Part shown: positions 9,466 through 21,276 of the stretch, one piece after another
Position numbering within the stretch: position 1 is the stretch's first letter
Layout: each line of letters begins with the position of its first letter
Assembly: GCA_937120475.1 (NCBI GenBank)
Contig: CAKZJV010000007.1
Location: 946,068 to 1,010,067, forward strand
Direction: 5' to 3'
Source of the DNA: an uncultured Cryomorphaceae bacterium
Lineage (GTDB): Bacteria; Bacteroidota; Bacteroidia; Flavobacteriales; Schleiferiaceae
Length of the DNA stretch: 64,000 nt
The notes under the pieces: model-generated
Told to the model about the DNA's origin: nothing
The model's database searches: none
Seen by the model: the letters and a program-made list of their open reading frames with translations, nothing else
Translations under genes and position numbers: made by a program

Positions 9466-9492
9466 GCCTTAGTCAGTGTTATTGTAAAAAAT

Positions 9493-9594
9493 CTAGTCCT
9501 TGTTCTTGTGTGGGCGGTAATAGCACTTCACCAGGAATTCACCAATGGCTCCACCCGTCAAACCGCAAATTACTATGATCCAGAAATTGGTCAT
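9493..9594 (-). CDS. 33-aa glycine-rich hydrophobic peptide
   Basis: An ORF of 34 codons beginning MTNFWIIVICGLTGGAIGEF and ending in a basic tail (RPHKNKD). Its ATG lies two bases after the stop codon of the upstream lipoprotein gene, so translation by coupling is likely, and it is followed by a terminator hairpin. It has one short hydrophobic helix with a GxxGGxxG motif, similar in kind to the glycine-zipper end of the upstream protein. No family recognised; could be a small membrane partner. Supported by position and composition only. Confidence 0.45.
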   Translation of the reverse strand: MTNFWIIVICGLTGGAIGEFLVKCYYRPHKNKD

Positions 9595-9596
9595 TT

Positions 9597-10439
9597 TCAA
9601 GAGAACCATTTAGCAATTCTACCTACCAGGCCGGTAGAACCTACTACGGCACCAGCTACTACCGAACCTCCTACAACTCCCCAATGCACATCACCGGTAA
9701 CGGTATATTGAACAATTATGGTGCTCACTCCGCTTACCAATCCGCCAGCCACATCAGCTGCTGCCCATGCGGGTAGGGCAGCCGTTTTATAGCGATCGGC
9801 ACCGGGATGGTTTTTCCACCAATCGATGGACGAAACAGATATAGAGAGAATAACCGGTAATAAGCGACCGGTGGTGGATGATTGGGTATAACCCATCGCC
9901 TCCCAGTCTTTTACGGCATTATTGACGAAGTTTTCGAGCTGATCATTGGTGATATTCCCGTCCAGGTTACCCTGGATTTTTACCAGGAGATTTTTCAGGA
10001 CACCGTGTTCAAAAGCATCAATAAGCCCATAATTCAACAGGTCATCAATCTGTGAAGCCAGGCTTACACCTGCCGCATTTTGAACGAAAGCCTCCTGGTA
10101 AAGGTCAGGATAGAGAATCAGGTGGCGATAATCGAACAAAGCGGAGGAAAGATCAGCGCGCTCGCTTGTAGATAGTGCGGTTAAAGGCACATAGTTCTGT
10201 TGAAAGCGGTCGATATAATCGATCTTAGCCTGGGTAGCTTTAATGGCAGGATCTTCATTAAAGTTATTCAGAGCATTGGTCAGGAAATCATTGTGTAGAT
10301 CACCATAGTGCTGATAGCTCGAGAATACCAGTTTTTTGGTAGCATTGTTTTGGGTGGTGTCCTTTTCTTTATTACAGGCTACAAAGAATACAGCCAGGGA
10401 CAACATCAAACCAGTGATTTGGAGCAATTTTCGTTTCAT
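9597..10439 (-). CDS. Lipoprotein with C-terminal glycine-zipper segment
   Basis: 280 residues. Signal peptide MKRKLLQITGLMLSLAVFFVAC with a lipobox cysteine at residue 22, so probably anchored to the envelope. The middle is helical and acidic with no recognised domain. The last 60 residues are small and hydrophobic (repeated GG/AG/SG pairs such as VVGGSVVAGAVVGSTG), the type of glycine-zipper hairpin seen in membrane-inserting peptides and bacteriocin-like proteins. It is followed two bases later by a 33-aa glycine-rich peptide. Function unknown; a role in membrane insertion is inference only. Confidence 0.7.
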   Translation of the reverse strand: MKRKLLQITGLMLSLAVFFVACNKEKDTTQNNATKKLVFSSYQHYGDLHNDFLTNALNNFNEDPAIKATQAKIDYIDRFQQNYVPLTALSTSERADLSSALFDYRHLILYPDLYQEAFVQNAAGVSLASQIDDLLNYGLIDAFEHGVLKNLLVKIQGNLDGNITNDQLENFVNNAVKDWEAMGYTQSSTTGRLLPVILSISVSSIDWWKNHPGADRYKTAALPAWAAADVAGGLVSGVSTIIVQYTVTGDVHWGVVGGSVVAGAVVGSTGLVGRIAKWFS

Positions 10440-10872
10440 AACAAATGGATTTTTTAGATATACCTACTCTCTTTTTTAACGTGGATTTTTCGGTACATTC
10501 CCACTTTTACAACGGCTTTTTTGAAAGTGATACCGATTGTTTTACACTAACTAAAAAATCATCATTCATCTAATTATCAATTAGTTGAATGCTTAAAAAT
10601 TGAACAAAAACAAAGAACTTTTGAATAGAGTAGATCAAATATAGCTTGGAATTCAAAAAAATACAATACTTTTCCTTCACCCTAATGACCGGCCCGATTC
10701 ACCTTCATTTTCTGAAATACCAAAATGTATTGATTCTATGAATATTGATCAGGTGGGGTGCCGATATTTTTTTTTGAAATTTCTTGAAAAAAGTTCAAAA
10801 ATGGGTGTGGTAATTCCAAGGCGCCCGCGGGTGAAAGCACAATTTTCAGTAATTTCGGGCCAAGTTGCGATT
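10440..10872. other. 433-base AT-rich divergent intergenic region
   Basis: Between the lipoprotein (minus) and a secreted protein (plus). It holds one strong inverted repeat (separate entry). The frame of the plus-strand gene is open from 10738, but that upstream part encodes no signal or domain and I treat it as non-coding leader. No RNA gene seen. Confidence 0.5.
10563..10591. repeat. 29-base inverted repeat
   Basis: Arms 10563-10575 and 10579-10591 pair over 13 positions with one T/T mismatch and a three-base loop (CATTCA-CTAATT against AATTAG-TGAATG). It sits 124 bases upstream of the lipoprotein start and lacks a T-run, so an operator is more likely than a terminator. Confidence 0.5.
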
Positions 10873-11289
10873 ATGGGGAAAAGTAAAACCAGCCTGGTCC
10901 TTTATACATCTCTTCTATTCTTATCCAGCCTTTTTATGCTTAAGGCACAACATTCCTTTTGCGTAAATCACCCTAAGCACGGGCACTTTAAAGCCAATGT
11001 TTATTTTGAAGCAATGGACCTGGGAGAAATGGCGGCCATGGCCATGCTTAAAAAAGAGTTGCAACCCATTTGGAATGACTCCATACGTATTGTTCCCTAC
11101 CCGGTATATGGATGCGCTTGTAAGGCGGACTGCCGTGTACTGGAAGTACGCTCTGAAAAATGGGATTCCACGCCCGCTACTATCGACTCCATTTTGGCGG
11201 GTGCCCGGGAGGCCTTTGACAATCCGGGGCAATTCCTGAAAAGCTCATTGAGCAAAGCCGGAAAAATATTTGGCGACTGGTTGAAATAG
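10873..11289 (+). CDS. Small secreted cysteine-containing protein
   Basis: 138 residues from the ATG at 10873, chosen because it gives a clean signal peptide (MGKSKTSLVLYTSLLFLSSL, cleaved after LKAQ). The mature part contains CVNHPKHGHF and the cluster CACKADC (four cysteines in all), suggesting disulfides or metal binding in the periplasm, followed by an amphipathic helical tail. No family recognised. Stands alone, 92 bases before the DUF2911 gene. Confidence 0.6.
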   Translation: MGKSKTSLVLYTSLLFLSSLFMLKAQHSFCVNHPKHGHFKANVYFEAMDLGEMAAMAMLKKELQPIWNDSIRIVPYPVYGCACKADCRVLEVRSEKWDSTPATIDSILAGAREAFDNPGQFLKSSLSKAGKIFGDWLK

Positions 11290-11381
11290 GTCTGAAGTAA
11301 AGGCGAAGGCAAACCGGATTTGAAATATCCCGGTAGTACCTAAATTTCGCTAGCTTTGGTACCCTTTAAACCCGTTTTCCC

Positions 11382-11939
11382 ATGAAGAAGTTCCTTAAGT
11401 GGTTCCTTATTATCCTTGCATTCCTGGTTGTACTGGGCTACGCCTTTTCACGCTATATGCGTTACAGCACCAAGCAACACAGCCCTGAAATGGTGGTACA
11501 GTACGCTGAAAAAGAACTGGAGATTTCCGTTTTTTACAACAGGCCTTATAAAAAAGGCCGTGATATTTTCGGGGGGCTGGTACCCTATGGCGAAGTATGG
11601 CGAACCGGAGCCAATGAGGCCACAACTTTTACCACCAATAAAGACCTGCTCATCGGTGGTCAGAACCTTGCAGCGGGAACTTATACCCTCTGGACGATAC
11701 CGGAAAGAAATGAGTGGGAGGTTATTTTTAACAGCAAGGAGTATTCCTGGGGTATTGGAATGAAAGGAAAAGCCATGCGTGAACCGGAACACGATGCCCT
11801 GAACATTCGTGTAAAACCCAAGCAGTTAAACCGGGAAGTTGAACAATTTACCATCGTTTTTGAGGAAGGTAAGCCCATTGAAATGGACCTTCGCTGGGAT
11901 GACACGGAGGTGTCCGTGCCTATTATCCCTAAAGATTAA
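11382..11939 (+). CDS. DUF2911 domain-containing protein
   Basis: 185 residues with one N-terminal membrane anchor (FLKWFLIILAFLVVLGYAF). The rest is the Bacteroidota DUF2911 domain: GGLVPYGEVWRTGANEATTF, AGTYTLWTIPERNEWEVIFN and the C-terminal WDDTEVSVPI strand. Role unknown, probably periplasmic-facing. A -7-like TAGCTTTG lies at 11351-11358. Its stop codon overlaps by four bases the stop of the convergent membrane protein. Confidence 0.88.
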   Translation: MKKFLKWFLIILAFLVVLGYAFSRYMRYSTKQHSPEMVVQYAEKELEISVFYNRPYKKGRDIFGGLVPYGEVWRTGANEATTFTTNKDLLIGGQNLAAGTYTLWTIPERNEWEVIFNSKEYSWGIGMKGKAMREPEHDALNIRVKPKQLNREVEQFTIVFEEGKPIEMDLRWDDTEVSVPIIPKD

Positions 11940-12358
11940 TACATCCAACCGATAAGGTTGCCTGTAAACAAAATGGTGTAAACCAAGGCAAAGAATACAA
12001 ACAATGTATTCATAAAAATTTCTCCTACTTTGAAAAGGGGCTCTTTTGGTATTTCGTACATCGGGTAATACGCAAATTGAGTAATCAGTTTGCCTACCCA
12101 ATAGGCAGCTATTAAACCCGTTAGGGCTATTGCCAGACCGCTTCCGTTACTCAACTCTTCCGTAAAAATCAAAGCGATAAGACCAAAAGCAAAATTGAGA
12201 CCTTGTATGTAACGCCCATACGTTTTGGCAATTTCCTGATTCAGAGGTTTCAGTTTACCAATATCAGTGTACCAATCAAATACCCGGTGGCGTATGTAAG
12301 GATAAATAAGGGCCGTAAAGATTTGTCCAATGCCACCTATAATGATCAGGGTTTCCAT
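11936..12358 (-). CDS. Four-helix membrane protein, unknown
   Basis: 140 residues with about four membrane segments (near 1-22, 52-70, 76-95 and 113-137). No motif recognised. Lies downstream of gyrB on the same strand but separated by the gyrB terminator, so probably transcribed on its own. Tail-to-tail overlap with the DUF2911 gene. Confidence 0.65.
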   Translation of the reverse strand: METLIIIGGIGQIFTALIYPYIRHRVFDWYTDIGKLKPLNQEIAKTYGRYIQGLNFAFGLIALIFTEELSNGSGLAIALTGLIAAYWVGKLITQFAYYPMYEIPKEPLFKVGEIFMNTLFVFFALVYTILFTGNLIGWMY

Positions 12359-12452
12359 ACGCTTAATCTTTAATTTGTAATAAAGATACTACAGAGAAAG
12401 CCTTTGATCGCCTTTTCCCCGCTTAGATCATTTCTAAATAGAATAAAAAAAA

Positions 12453-12472
12453 CCCGGTATTTTCATACCGGG
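12453..12472 (-). terminator. Rho-independent terminator of gyrB
   Basis: Perfect 8-bp stem (12453-12460 with 12465-12472, CCCGGTAT/ATACCGGG), four-base loop, followed on the minus strand by a run of eight T (12445-12452). Lies 26 bases past the gyrB stop. Confidence 0.9.
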
Positions 12473-12497
12473 CTCGTATTTGAAGTATCAAACTAAT

Positions 12498-14500
<2,003 letters not shown>

Positions 14501-14700
14501 CACTACGGGAGGGCCAATAAATACGGGGGTTTTCCACAATTTGTTAACATTGGCATAATAAACCTGGCCCCAGGAAAATATCCGGGCCCAATATTCTTAC
14601 CTAAAGGCTATACCACCATACCTAAAAACAATAGATAAGTAAACTGCAGTGGGGGTTAAAACCTTACTTTCGAACATTGCGTTACTTTCAAAAAACTATT

Positions 14701-15804
14701 ATGTTAGGAATCCGCTTTTCAAAGTTTACCGGCCAGGGTAAAACCTTGTTTGAAAAGCTACTGGGTATTTTCAAGGAATTGCTCTTACATACCTCGGGTG
14801 ATGTAGATGAGGCTCTGGATTGGCTGCGCGAACTGGACGCAGAATACCAGATCACCAACAAGGATTATACCCTGGATGATTTTATAGAAGACCTTAAGAA
14901 AAAGGGATACCTGCGCGAGGAGATCGACTCCCCGGAAGGGGGTGGCCTGAGCATGACCGCTAAAACGGAACGCTCTATTCGCCAAACTGCCCTGGAGCAG
15001 ATTTTTGGCAAACTGCGGAAATCGGCCAGCGGTAATCACAACACCAAACTGAGTGGTCAGGGTGATGAACCTACGGCCGACACACGTCAGTATCATTTTG
15101 GGGATAGCCTGGACAGCATCGCCATGAACGAAAGCATACGTAATGCCTTTATTTCCCAGGGCATCGAGCAGTTTGGAATGACCGAGAATGACCTGGTGGT
15201 GAACGAAACGCATTTCAAGGCGCAAATGAGCACCGTGCTCATGATTGATATCAGTCACTCCATGATCCTTTACGGGGAAGACCGTATTACCCCGGCTAAA
15301 CGGGTGGCGCTGGCGCTGGCGGAATTGATCAAAACACGCTACCCAAAGGATTCGCTGGACATTATAGTGTTTGGGAACGATGCCTGGATGATTGAACTGG
15401 AGGAACTGCCTTATTTGAAGGTGGGACCTTACCACACCAATACAGTAGCGGGCCTGGAACTGGCGATGGATATTTTGCGCAAAAAGAAGAATGCCAATAA
15501 GCAGATATTTATGATAACGGATGGCAAGCCCAGTTGCCTGAAGGAACCAGATGGAACCTATTACAAAAACAGCCTGGGGCTGGATGATTACATCGTGAAT
15601 AAGTGTCTTAATAAAGCGGCTGCCTGCCGAAGGCTTCAAATTCCCATCACCACTTTTATGATTGCCCAGGACCCATACCTGCAAAAATTTGTACAGGACT
15701 TTACGCAAACCAATAAGGGAAAAGCCTTTTTTACGGGACTGAAGGGTTTGGGTGAGTTTATTTTTATGGATTATGAGAGTAACAGGAGAAGGAGGAGTAG
15801 GTAG
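14701..15804 (+). CDS. VWA domain protein, partner of AAA+ ATPase
   Basis: 367 residues from the ATG at 14701; a TTG at 14677 is in frame but adds no family-like sequence. The N-terminal half is helical (about 1-170); the von Willebrand A domain follows with a complete MIDAS DISHS (Asp183, Ser185, Ser187) and MITDGKPS. Proteins of this type pair with MoxR/magnesium-chelatase-like ATPases, as here (next gene, 235 bases on). Such pairs act as metal-insertase or remodelling chaperones; the client is unknown. Confidence 0.85.
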   Translation: MLGIRFSKFTGQGKTLFEKLLGIFKELLLHTSGDVDEALDWLRELDAEYQITNKDYTLDDFIEDLKKKGYLREEIDSPEGGGLSMTAKTERSIRQTALEQIFGKLRKSASGNHNTKLSGQGDEPTADTRQYHFGDSLDSIAMNESIRNAFISQGIEQFGMTENDLVVNETHFKAQMSTVLMIDISHSMILYGEDRITPAKRVALALAELIKTRYPKDSLDIIVFGNDAWMIELEELPYLKVGPYHTNTVAGLELAMDILRKKKNANKQIFMITDGKPSCLKEPDGTYYKNSLGLDDYIVNKCLNKAAACRRLQIPITTFMIAQDPYLQKFVQDFTQTNKGKAFFTGLKGLGEFIFMDYESNRRRRSR

Positions 15805-16039
15805 TTTGTTAGTTGGGAGTAGTTGGTTAAGAGTAGTTAGTTAAGGAGTTCTTAGTTTTTAGTGAAGGTATTTGGATATTCAGGGAATGAGACAAAATGT
15901 TTAGCACTGTGCTTTGCGGATATTACAACCTTAAACCTGCCAGCGGTAAACAAACATTGAACATTAAACCTTGAACTTACCTGTGGTAAGCAGGCTTTGA
16001 ACAGTAAACCCAGGAGTTAAAACTTTAAAAAGTATAGAG
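15805..16039. repeat. Spacer with tandem 14-mer and low-complexity repeats
   Basis: Between the VWA and ATPase genes. A tandem pair GAGTAGTTGGTTAA / GAGTAGTTAGTTAA occupies 15817-15844, followed by runs of TTGAAC/TTAAACC words and a small hairpin TTACC-TGT-GGTAA (15977-15989). Decayed repeat sequence; nothing coding. Confidence 0.6.
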
Positions 16040-17521
16040 TTGGATTACAAAAACATCAAAACATTAGGAGAGCTTAAGAAAAAAGGGTATCAACCCAAAA
16101 GCATTAAGGAAGAACTCCGTACGAACCTCATTCAATACCTGCGGGAAGGCAAAACCGTATTTGAAGGTATTCACGGCTTCGAGCATACCGTTATACCGGA
16201 TTTGGAAAGAGCTATCCTTTCCGGTCATAACATCAACTTTTTAGGACTGCGGGGACAGGCTAAAACCCGTATGGCGCGAATGATGGTTCAACTGCTGGAT
16301 GAATATATTCCCACTGTAGAAGGAAGTGAATTAAACGATGATCCTCTGCAACCCGTATCGCGCTTTGCCAAAAAACTGATTGAAGAAAAGGGGGATGGCA
16401 CTCCCTTGCGGTGGATTCACCGGGATGATCGTTATTTTGAAAAACTGGCGACCCCCGATGTTACCGTGGCCGACCTGATCGGGGATGTAGATCCCATTAA
16501 GGCCGCTAACCTGAAACTCAGCTTTGCTGATGAGCGGGTAATTCACTACGGGATGATACCCCGGGCTAACCGCAGCATATTTGTAATTAATGAATTGCCC
16601 GACCTTCAGGCGCGTATTCAGGTGGCCCTGTTCAACATATTACAGGAAGGCGATGTACAGATACGCGGCTTCAAGCTACGTTTGGATCTGGATATACAGT
16701 TTGTATTTACCGCTAATCCTGAAGACTATACCAACCGTGGATCTATAGTAACTCCTTTGAAAGATCGTATTGGTAGCCAAATACTTACGCACTACCCGGA
16801 AAGTATTGAAGTGGCCCGGAAGATTACCGCCCAGGAAGCACGGGTAAAACCCGAACAGGCGGGCCTGGTCCAGGTACCGGAGGTGGCCTATAACCTACTG
16901 GAGCAGATCGCTTTTGAGGCCCGGGATAATGAATATATCGATGCTAAAAGCGGGGTATCAGCCCGCCTCACCATCTCAGCCCTGGAAAACCTGGCCAGTA
17001 CCGCTGAACGCAGGGTACTGATTAATGGTGGTAAGAATACCCGGGTTCGCCTGAGCGATTTCATCGGGATAGTACCGGCCATTACCGGCAAGGTGGAATT
17101 GGTGTACGAAGGCGAACAGGAAGGGGCTGCGCTGGTAGCCGAACACCTCATCGGGAAAGCAGTAAAAAGCCTGTTGCCGGAATATATGCCCACACTGGAA
17201 GGCTTAAAGGCCAGCGATGAAAGCAGCCCCTACGCTGCCTTGATTAGCTGGTTCGGGCAGGGCGAGTCAGTAGATATATTGCTGGACTTTACCGAAAACG
17301 AATACGAGAACGCCCTGGATAGTATTAGCCCGCTAAAAAGACTGGTTCAAAAGCACCAGGATAAGCTCCCGGATTCGGAGCGCTATTTTGTAATGGAAAT
17401 GGTATTGTGGGGTTTAGCGGAACACGCTAAACTGAACAAGGAGAAACTGGTAAGCGGCTATAACTTTTCCGACCTGTTCAGTACCTACCTGCGCAGGGGC
17501 GACCTGGATTTAGAAGATTGA
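16040..17521 (+). CDS. MoxR/magnesium-chelatase-like AAA+ ATPase
   Basis: 493 residues starting at a TTG (MDYKNIKTLGELKKKGYQPK); no ATG is available upstream in frame. Walker A GLRGQAKTR (69-77), Walker B-like IFVINELPDL, sensor-1 FTANPEDYTNRG, then a C-terminal helical lid region. The degenerate but recognisable Walker A and NELPDL are typical of Bacteroidota 'magnesium chelatase' proteins that are not involved in chlorophyll. Works with the VWA protein upstream, in which the MIDAS metal site would bind client or regulate the ring. Its stop abuts the convergent LysM gene. Confidence 0.85.
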   Translation: MDYKNIKTLGELKKKGYQPKSIKEELRTNLIQYLREGKTVFEGIHGFEHTVIPDLERAILSGHNINFLGLRGQAKTRMARMMVQLLDEYIPTVEGSELNDDPLQPVSRFAKKLIEEKGDGTPLRWIHRDDRYFEKLATPDVTVADLIGDVDPIKAANLKLSFADERVIHYGMIPRANRSIFVINELPDLQARIQVALFNILQEGDVQIRGFKLRLDLDIQFVFTANPEDYTNRGSIVTPLKDRIGSQILTHYPESIEVARKITAQEARVKPEQAGLVQVPEVAYNLLEQIAFEARDNEYIDAKSGVSARLTISALENLASTAERRVLINGGKNTRVRLSDFIGIVPAITGKVELVYEGEQEGAALVAEHLIGKAVKSLLPEYMPTLEGLKASDESSPYAALISWFGQGESVDILLDFTENEYENALDSISPLKRLVQKHQDKLPDSERYFVMEMVLWGLAEHAKLNKEKLVSGYNFSDLFSTYLRRGDLDLED

Positions 17522-19618
17522 TTATAATTTGATCAGGCTCATATTGCGAATACCGGTAACGTACATGAACTCGTTGCGGTAACCACCGTCAGGGGTTTTG
17601 CGAATGCGGAAACCGGTGTTGGTGTAACTCTCCTGGTCCGTATCCAGGCTATACAGCATATACTTACCGGTTTTCCAAAGTTTATTTAAAAAGTACATTC
17701 CCACGTCATAACCCTGAAAAGCATATCGCATGGGTTCATTTTGATACCGCTCCCGGTATTTCCGGATAAATTTCACGGTTTCCGGATCGGTATAATCCAC
17801 AAAATACTCGTTGGGCATGGTAAGGTGCAGGTCGTTTAGATATTCCGGCTCCAAAGTAGTGATCTGGTTGAGCCTGGATGAACCTACTACGTAAATGGAG
17901 GTATCCCGCATTAAACGTAGCTTGCTTATAATATCACTGAGAAAAACCTTATCCTCGGTGGTAATCACAAATACATTGCGCTTATTCCCGGCCATTGATT
18001 CCCGCAAGGTGCTCCTGCTGATGCTACCTCCCTGCAACACCGCATTATCGATAAAATCATCTTTATCCCGTGCTTTCAGGCGCGCCTTGATCTGCTTTAC
18101 GGTTTCTATTTCATCGGCCTTGCCGGTATGGCTGAAAATGATGCGGGCATTGCTGAAATTACCATTGAGCATTTCGGCCATTTTAGCATCGCTTTCCAAA
18201 GCTCCGGGTATGCATTGCACAAGGTTGGGCCGGTTCTTTACTTCCACCGTTTTACTTAAGGGTGATATTACCGGCACCCGGTCTTTTTTAAGCTCGTCCG
18301 CCACGTATTCTACGTTGTCTTTAAACAGGGGCCCCACTATAAGATCAAAACCCGTTTTGCGGATTTCCGTTATTTTTTCCTTCAATAAGAAGGGACTGTT
18401 TTTGGTGTCAAAAACATTCAACGTAAGGTGCATACCCGCTTTGCTCAGCGAATCGGCCGCCATTAAAAAGCCATTGTAAAATTCCAGGGCCACTTTGGAG
18501 CGGCTATCCACTTCCGCATCGGGATCTATAGAATCAACGTCCATTACAAAAAAGGGAAGCATAAGCCCCACCAGGTAGTTCCGGGTAATATCAATGGACA
18601 GGGTATCTTCAATATCCACCACAATTTCCCGGGGTTTTTCGGTTTCGGGATTATTCAGGTTGTATTTGCGATCGCGTTGCGTTTCGGAAACATTCTCCTG
18701 ATAAGGTTCGGGCTCTTCTACCTTATTAAAAATGCGGTCGAGAAAGCTCGTTTCGGTTTGCTCCTCCTTGCGTGGAACAATAATATACTTTTCCAGCTCC
18801 AGGCCCCTGGCCAGCTCCGGGTTGAGCGCTATCAGCTCTTCGCGGGTTACATTGAACTTTTGTTTAAGGAAGAAAAAGGAATCCCCGGTCTTCACCTGGT
18901 ACAATAAATAGGCATCGGTGGTATCGCTTACACTCGGTTCAGATTGGTTTACAACCGGCTTCTCATCTTGCTCCAATCCATCTTTGGGACGTTCATTAGT
19001 AACTACCACCGCTCCACTATCTTTCCGGTTGAGGGGCAATTTCAAAACCTGCCCGATCTTCAAACCGTCTGACGCTTCCGGGTTCAGCAGGTACAAACTA
19101 TCCAGCGAAATATTGTATTCCTTACTTAATGAGTAAGCCGTTTCATCCTTTTCCACACGGTGGTAAGCGTAATTAGAATCTCGTTTTGCCGTTGGCTTTT
19201 CTGTTGCGCGAAGCGGTATCTTCAAGGTCATTCCCAACTTAAGCCCCTCCGCAAGTTCGGGGTTGGCTTGCTGCAGTTCTGCCTGTGACACACCATAGGT
19301 TCTCGCCAAAGAGTACAATGTCTCTCCGGCTTCCACTTTGTGATATACCCAACCCGGTTCTTGATCAGCCCGATTGGTATTAACGGCTTCGGACCGCTTT
19401 TTTGGAATCAATAAGGTGAGGCCTTCCTTTAACCCGCTTTTGATCTCGGGATTAAATTTTTCCAATTGCTCGATGGTAATATCGTACTGCCGAGAAATGC
19501 CGTATTTAGTTTCACCATTCTGTACTTCGTGAAAAATGTAGGCATCATCGTCCTGACCTGACATTGGCAAGGTCAGCAACAGCATCAATATTGCTAATAA
19601 TCTGGCTATTACTCCCAT
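17522..19618 (-). CDS. Four-LysM protein with periplasmic-binding-protein domain
   Basis: 698 residues. Signal peptide (to about residue 21, PMSGQ), then four LysM peptidoglycan-binding modules at roughly 27-74, 90-136, 150-196 and 236-283, each with a GETxYxIS / NPE...GL.xG..L.IP pattern (the fourth is the most divergent). From about 340 to the end is a type-1 periplasmic binding (Leu/Ile/Val receptor-like) fold: [36 protein letters not shown]. The combination suggests a cell-wall-tethered envelope protein, not a classical ABC transport receptor. Start overlaps the end of guaA by ten bases, a linkage common in Bacteroidota. Confidence 0.85.
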   Translation of the reverse strand: MGVIARLLAILMLLLTLPMSGQDDDAYIFHEVQNGETKYGISRQYDITIEQLEKFNPEIKSGLKEGLTLLIPKKRSEAVNTNRADQEPGWVYHKVEAGETLYSLARTYGVSQAELQQANPELAEGLKLGMTLKIPLRATEKPTAKRDSNYAYHRVEKDETAYSLSKEYNISLDSLYLLNPEASDGLKIGQVLKLPLNRKDSGAVVVTNERPKDGLEQDEKPVVNQSEPSVSDTTDAYLLYQVKTGDSFFFLKQKFNVTREELIALNPELARGLELEKYIIVPRKEEQTETSFLDRIFNKVEEPEPYQENVSETQRDRKYNLNNPETEKPREIVVDIEDTLSIDITRNYLVGLMLPFFVMDVDSIDPDAEVDSRSKVALEFYNGFLMAADSLSKAGMHLTLNVFDTKNSPFLLKEKITEIRKTGFDLIVGPLFKDNVEYVADELKKDRVPVISPLSKTVEVKNRPNLVQCIPGALESDAKMAEMLNGNFSNARIIFSHTGKADEIETVKQIKARLKARDKDDFIDNAVLQGGSISRSTLRESMAGNKRNVFVITTEDKVFLSDIISKLRLMRDTSIYVVGSSRLNQITTLEPEYLNDLHLTMPNEYFVDYTDPETVKFIRKYRERYQNEPMRYAFQGYDVGMYFLNKLWKTGKYMLYSLDTDQESYTNTGFRIRKTPDGGYRNEFMYVTGIRNMSLIKL

Positions 19619-21138
19619 TCTATAGTTGCTGGTGGTTTAGAGCTGATATCGTAAACCACCCTGTTTACTCCTTTAACGCGGTTAATGATCTTATTGGACA
19701 CCTCGGCCAGAAATTCATAAGGCAGATGTACCCAATCGGCCGTCATGCCATCGGTACTTTCCACAGCTCGTAACGCAACCACGCTCTCATAAGTTCTTTC
19801 ATCACCCATTACCCCCACGGATTGTACGGGAAGCAACATGGCACCGGCCTGCCAAACCTGGTCATACAATTGGTGTTCTCTAAGGCCGGAGATGAATATA
19901 TCATCCACCTCTTGCAAGATGCGTACCTTTTCCCTGGTAATTTCTCCCATTATTCGAATAGCCAGTCCGGGCCCCGGAAAGGGATGACGCCCCAGCAGTT
20001 CGGCCGGAATTCCCAGCTCCTTCCCTACCCTGCGCACTTCATCCTTAAAAAGGGCGTTCATGGGTTCTACGATCTTCAACTTCATATAATCGGGCAGACC
20101 GCCTACGTTGTGATGCGATTTAATGGTGGCTGATGGTCCTTTTACACTTACCGATTCAATTACATCGGGATATATGGTGCCCTGCGCCAACCATTCCACC
20201 TCATCGAGTTGGGAAGCTTCATCGTCAAAAACCTCAATAAAAACACGGCCAATGGTTTTTCGCTTGATTTCAGGGTCTGAAATACCGTTCAGGGCATCCA
20301 AAAAGCGATCCGAAGAATCCACACCTTTAATATTCAGGCCCATCTCCTTATACTGGTCCAGCACCTGTTCGAACTCATTCTTGCGAAGCACCCCGTTATT
20401 CACGAAAATACAGTGCAAACGGTCACCAATGGCCTGTGACAACAATACCGCAGTAACCGTGGAGTCCACTCCTCCGGATAAGCCGAGTACTACATGGTCA
20501 TCCCCGAGTTTTTCCTTCATTTGTTTTACCGTGTCCTCCACAAAGGAAGCCGGTGTCCAATCCTGCGTACAACCACAAATACCTACCACAAAGTTTTTAA
20601 GAAGGGTAAGCCCGTCTTTACTGTGGTACACCTCCGGGTGAAACTGGATACCGTAAGTTTTCTCATTCTCAATATGGTAAGCCGCTACTTTCACATCACG
20701 GGTACTGGCTTCGATCCGGTATCCATTGGGCACTTCACGAATGGTATCACCGTGGCTCATCCATACCTGCGAACCCACGGTAATGCCCTTGAATAAGGCC
20801 GAAGTACCGTCAATATGCAACAAGTTAGCCCGGCCGTATTCCCGGGTTTGTGAGGCTTCCACCACACCTCCAAAGTGCTGGGCCAGGTATTGAGCACCAT
20901 AGCATACGCCCAGCAGTGGAAGCTTACCTTTAATGTTTTCCATGTTTAGCCGTGGCGCATTTTCATCTCTTACCGAAGAGGGGCTCCCGCTGATGATAAC
21001 GCCCTTAACGGCATCAGTAAGTTCAGGAATATTATTGTAGGGATGAATCTCACAATATACGTTCAACTCCCGCACGCGCCTCGCTATAAGTTGGGTGTAC
21101 TGCGATCCGCAGTCTATAATCAGGATCATTTCTTGCAT
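19609..21138 (-). CDS. guaA: GMP synthase (glutamine-hydrolysing)
   Basis: 509 residues; aminates XMP to GMP with glutamine and ATP. N-terminal class-I amidotransferase with catalytic Cys79 (GVCYGAQ), His167 and Glu169 (FHPEV); ATP-pyrophosphatase P-loop SGGVDS at 221-226; C-terminal dimerisation domain ending KPPATIEWE. Full length and all key residues present. A TAAATTTG -7-like element at 21143-21150 lies almost on the start codon, suggesting a near-leaderless mRNA. Followed by, and overlapping, the LysM gene. Confidence 0.96.
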   Translation of the reverse strand: MQEMILIIDCGSQYTQLIARRVRELNVYCEIHPYNNIPELTDAVKGVIISGSPSSVRDENAPRLNMENIKGKLPLLGVCYGAQYLAQHFGGVVEASQTREYGRANLLHIDGTSALFKGITVGSQVWMSHGDTIREVPNGYRIEASTRDVKVAAYHIENEKTYGIQFHPEVYHSKDGLTLLKNFVVGICGCTQDWTPASFVEDTVKQMKEKLGDDHVVLGLSGGVDSTVTAVLLSQAIGDRLHCIFVNNGVLRKNEFEQVLDQYKEMGLNIKGVDSSDRFLDALNGISDPEIKRKTIGRVFIEVFDDEASQLDEVEWLAQGTIYPDVIESVSVKGPSATIKSHHNVGGLPDYMKLKIVEPMNALFKDEVRRVGKELGIPAELLGRHPFPGPGLAIRIMGEITREKVRILQEVDDIFISGLREHQLYDQVWQAGAMLLPVQSVGVMGDERTYESVVALRAVESTDGMTADWVHLPYEFLAEVSNKIINRVKGVNRVVYDISSKPPATIEWE

Positions 21139-21276
21139 CCGGCAAATTTAAAACCCTTTTCAATTTTGAGGCGGGCAATGTAAATAACTTCTAAAAACAT
21201 ATTTTGAGATTGATAATATCTATCTAATCTGAATTTTTCTACATTTGATCCCTCATTAACACATTAATTATCAACC

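Noticed and set aside
9508-9711. Plus-strand 67-aa ORF
   Set aside because: Opposite-strand shadow of the lipoprotein end and the small glycine-rich peptide, which have better composition and coupling.
10738-10872. Longer N-terminus for the secreted cysteine protein
   Set aside because: It would bury the signal peptide at residue 46 and looks like non-coding AT-rich sequence.
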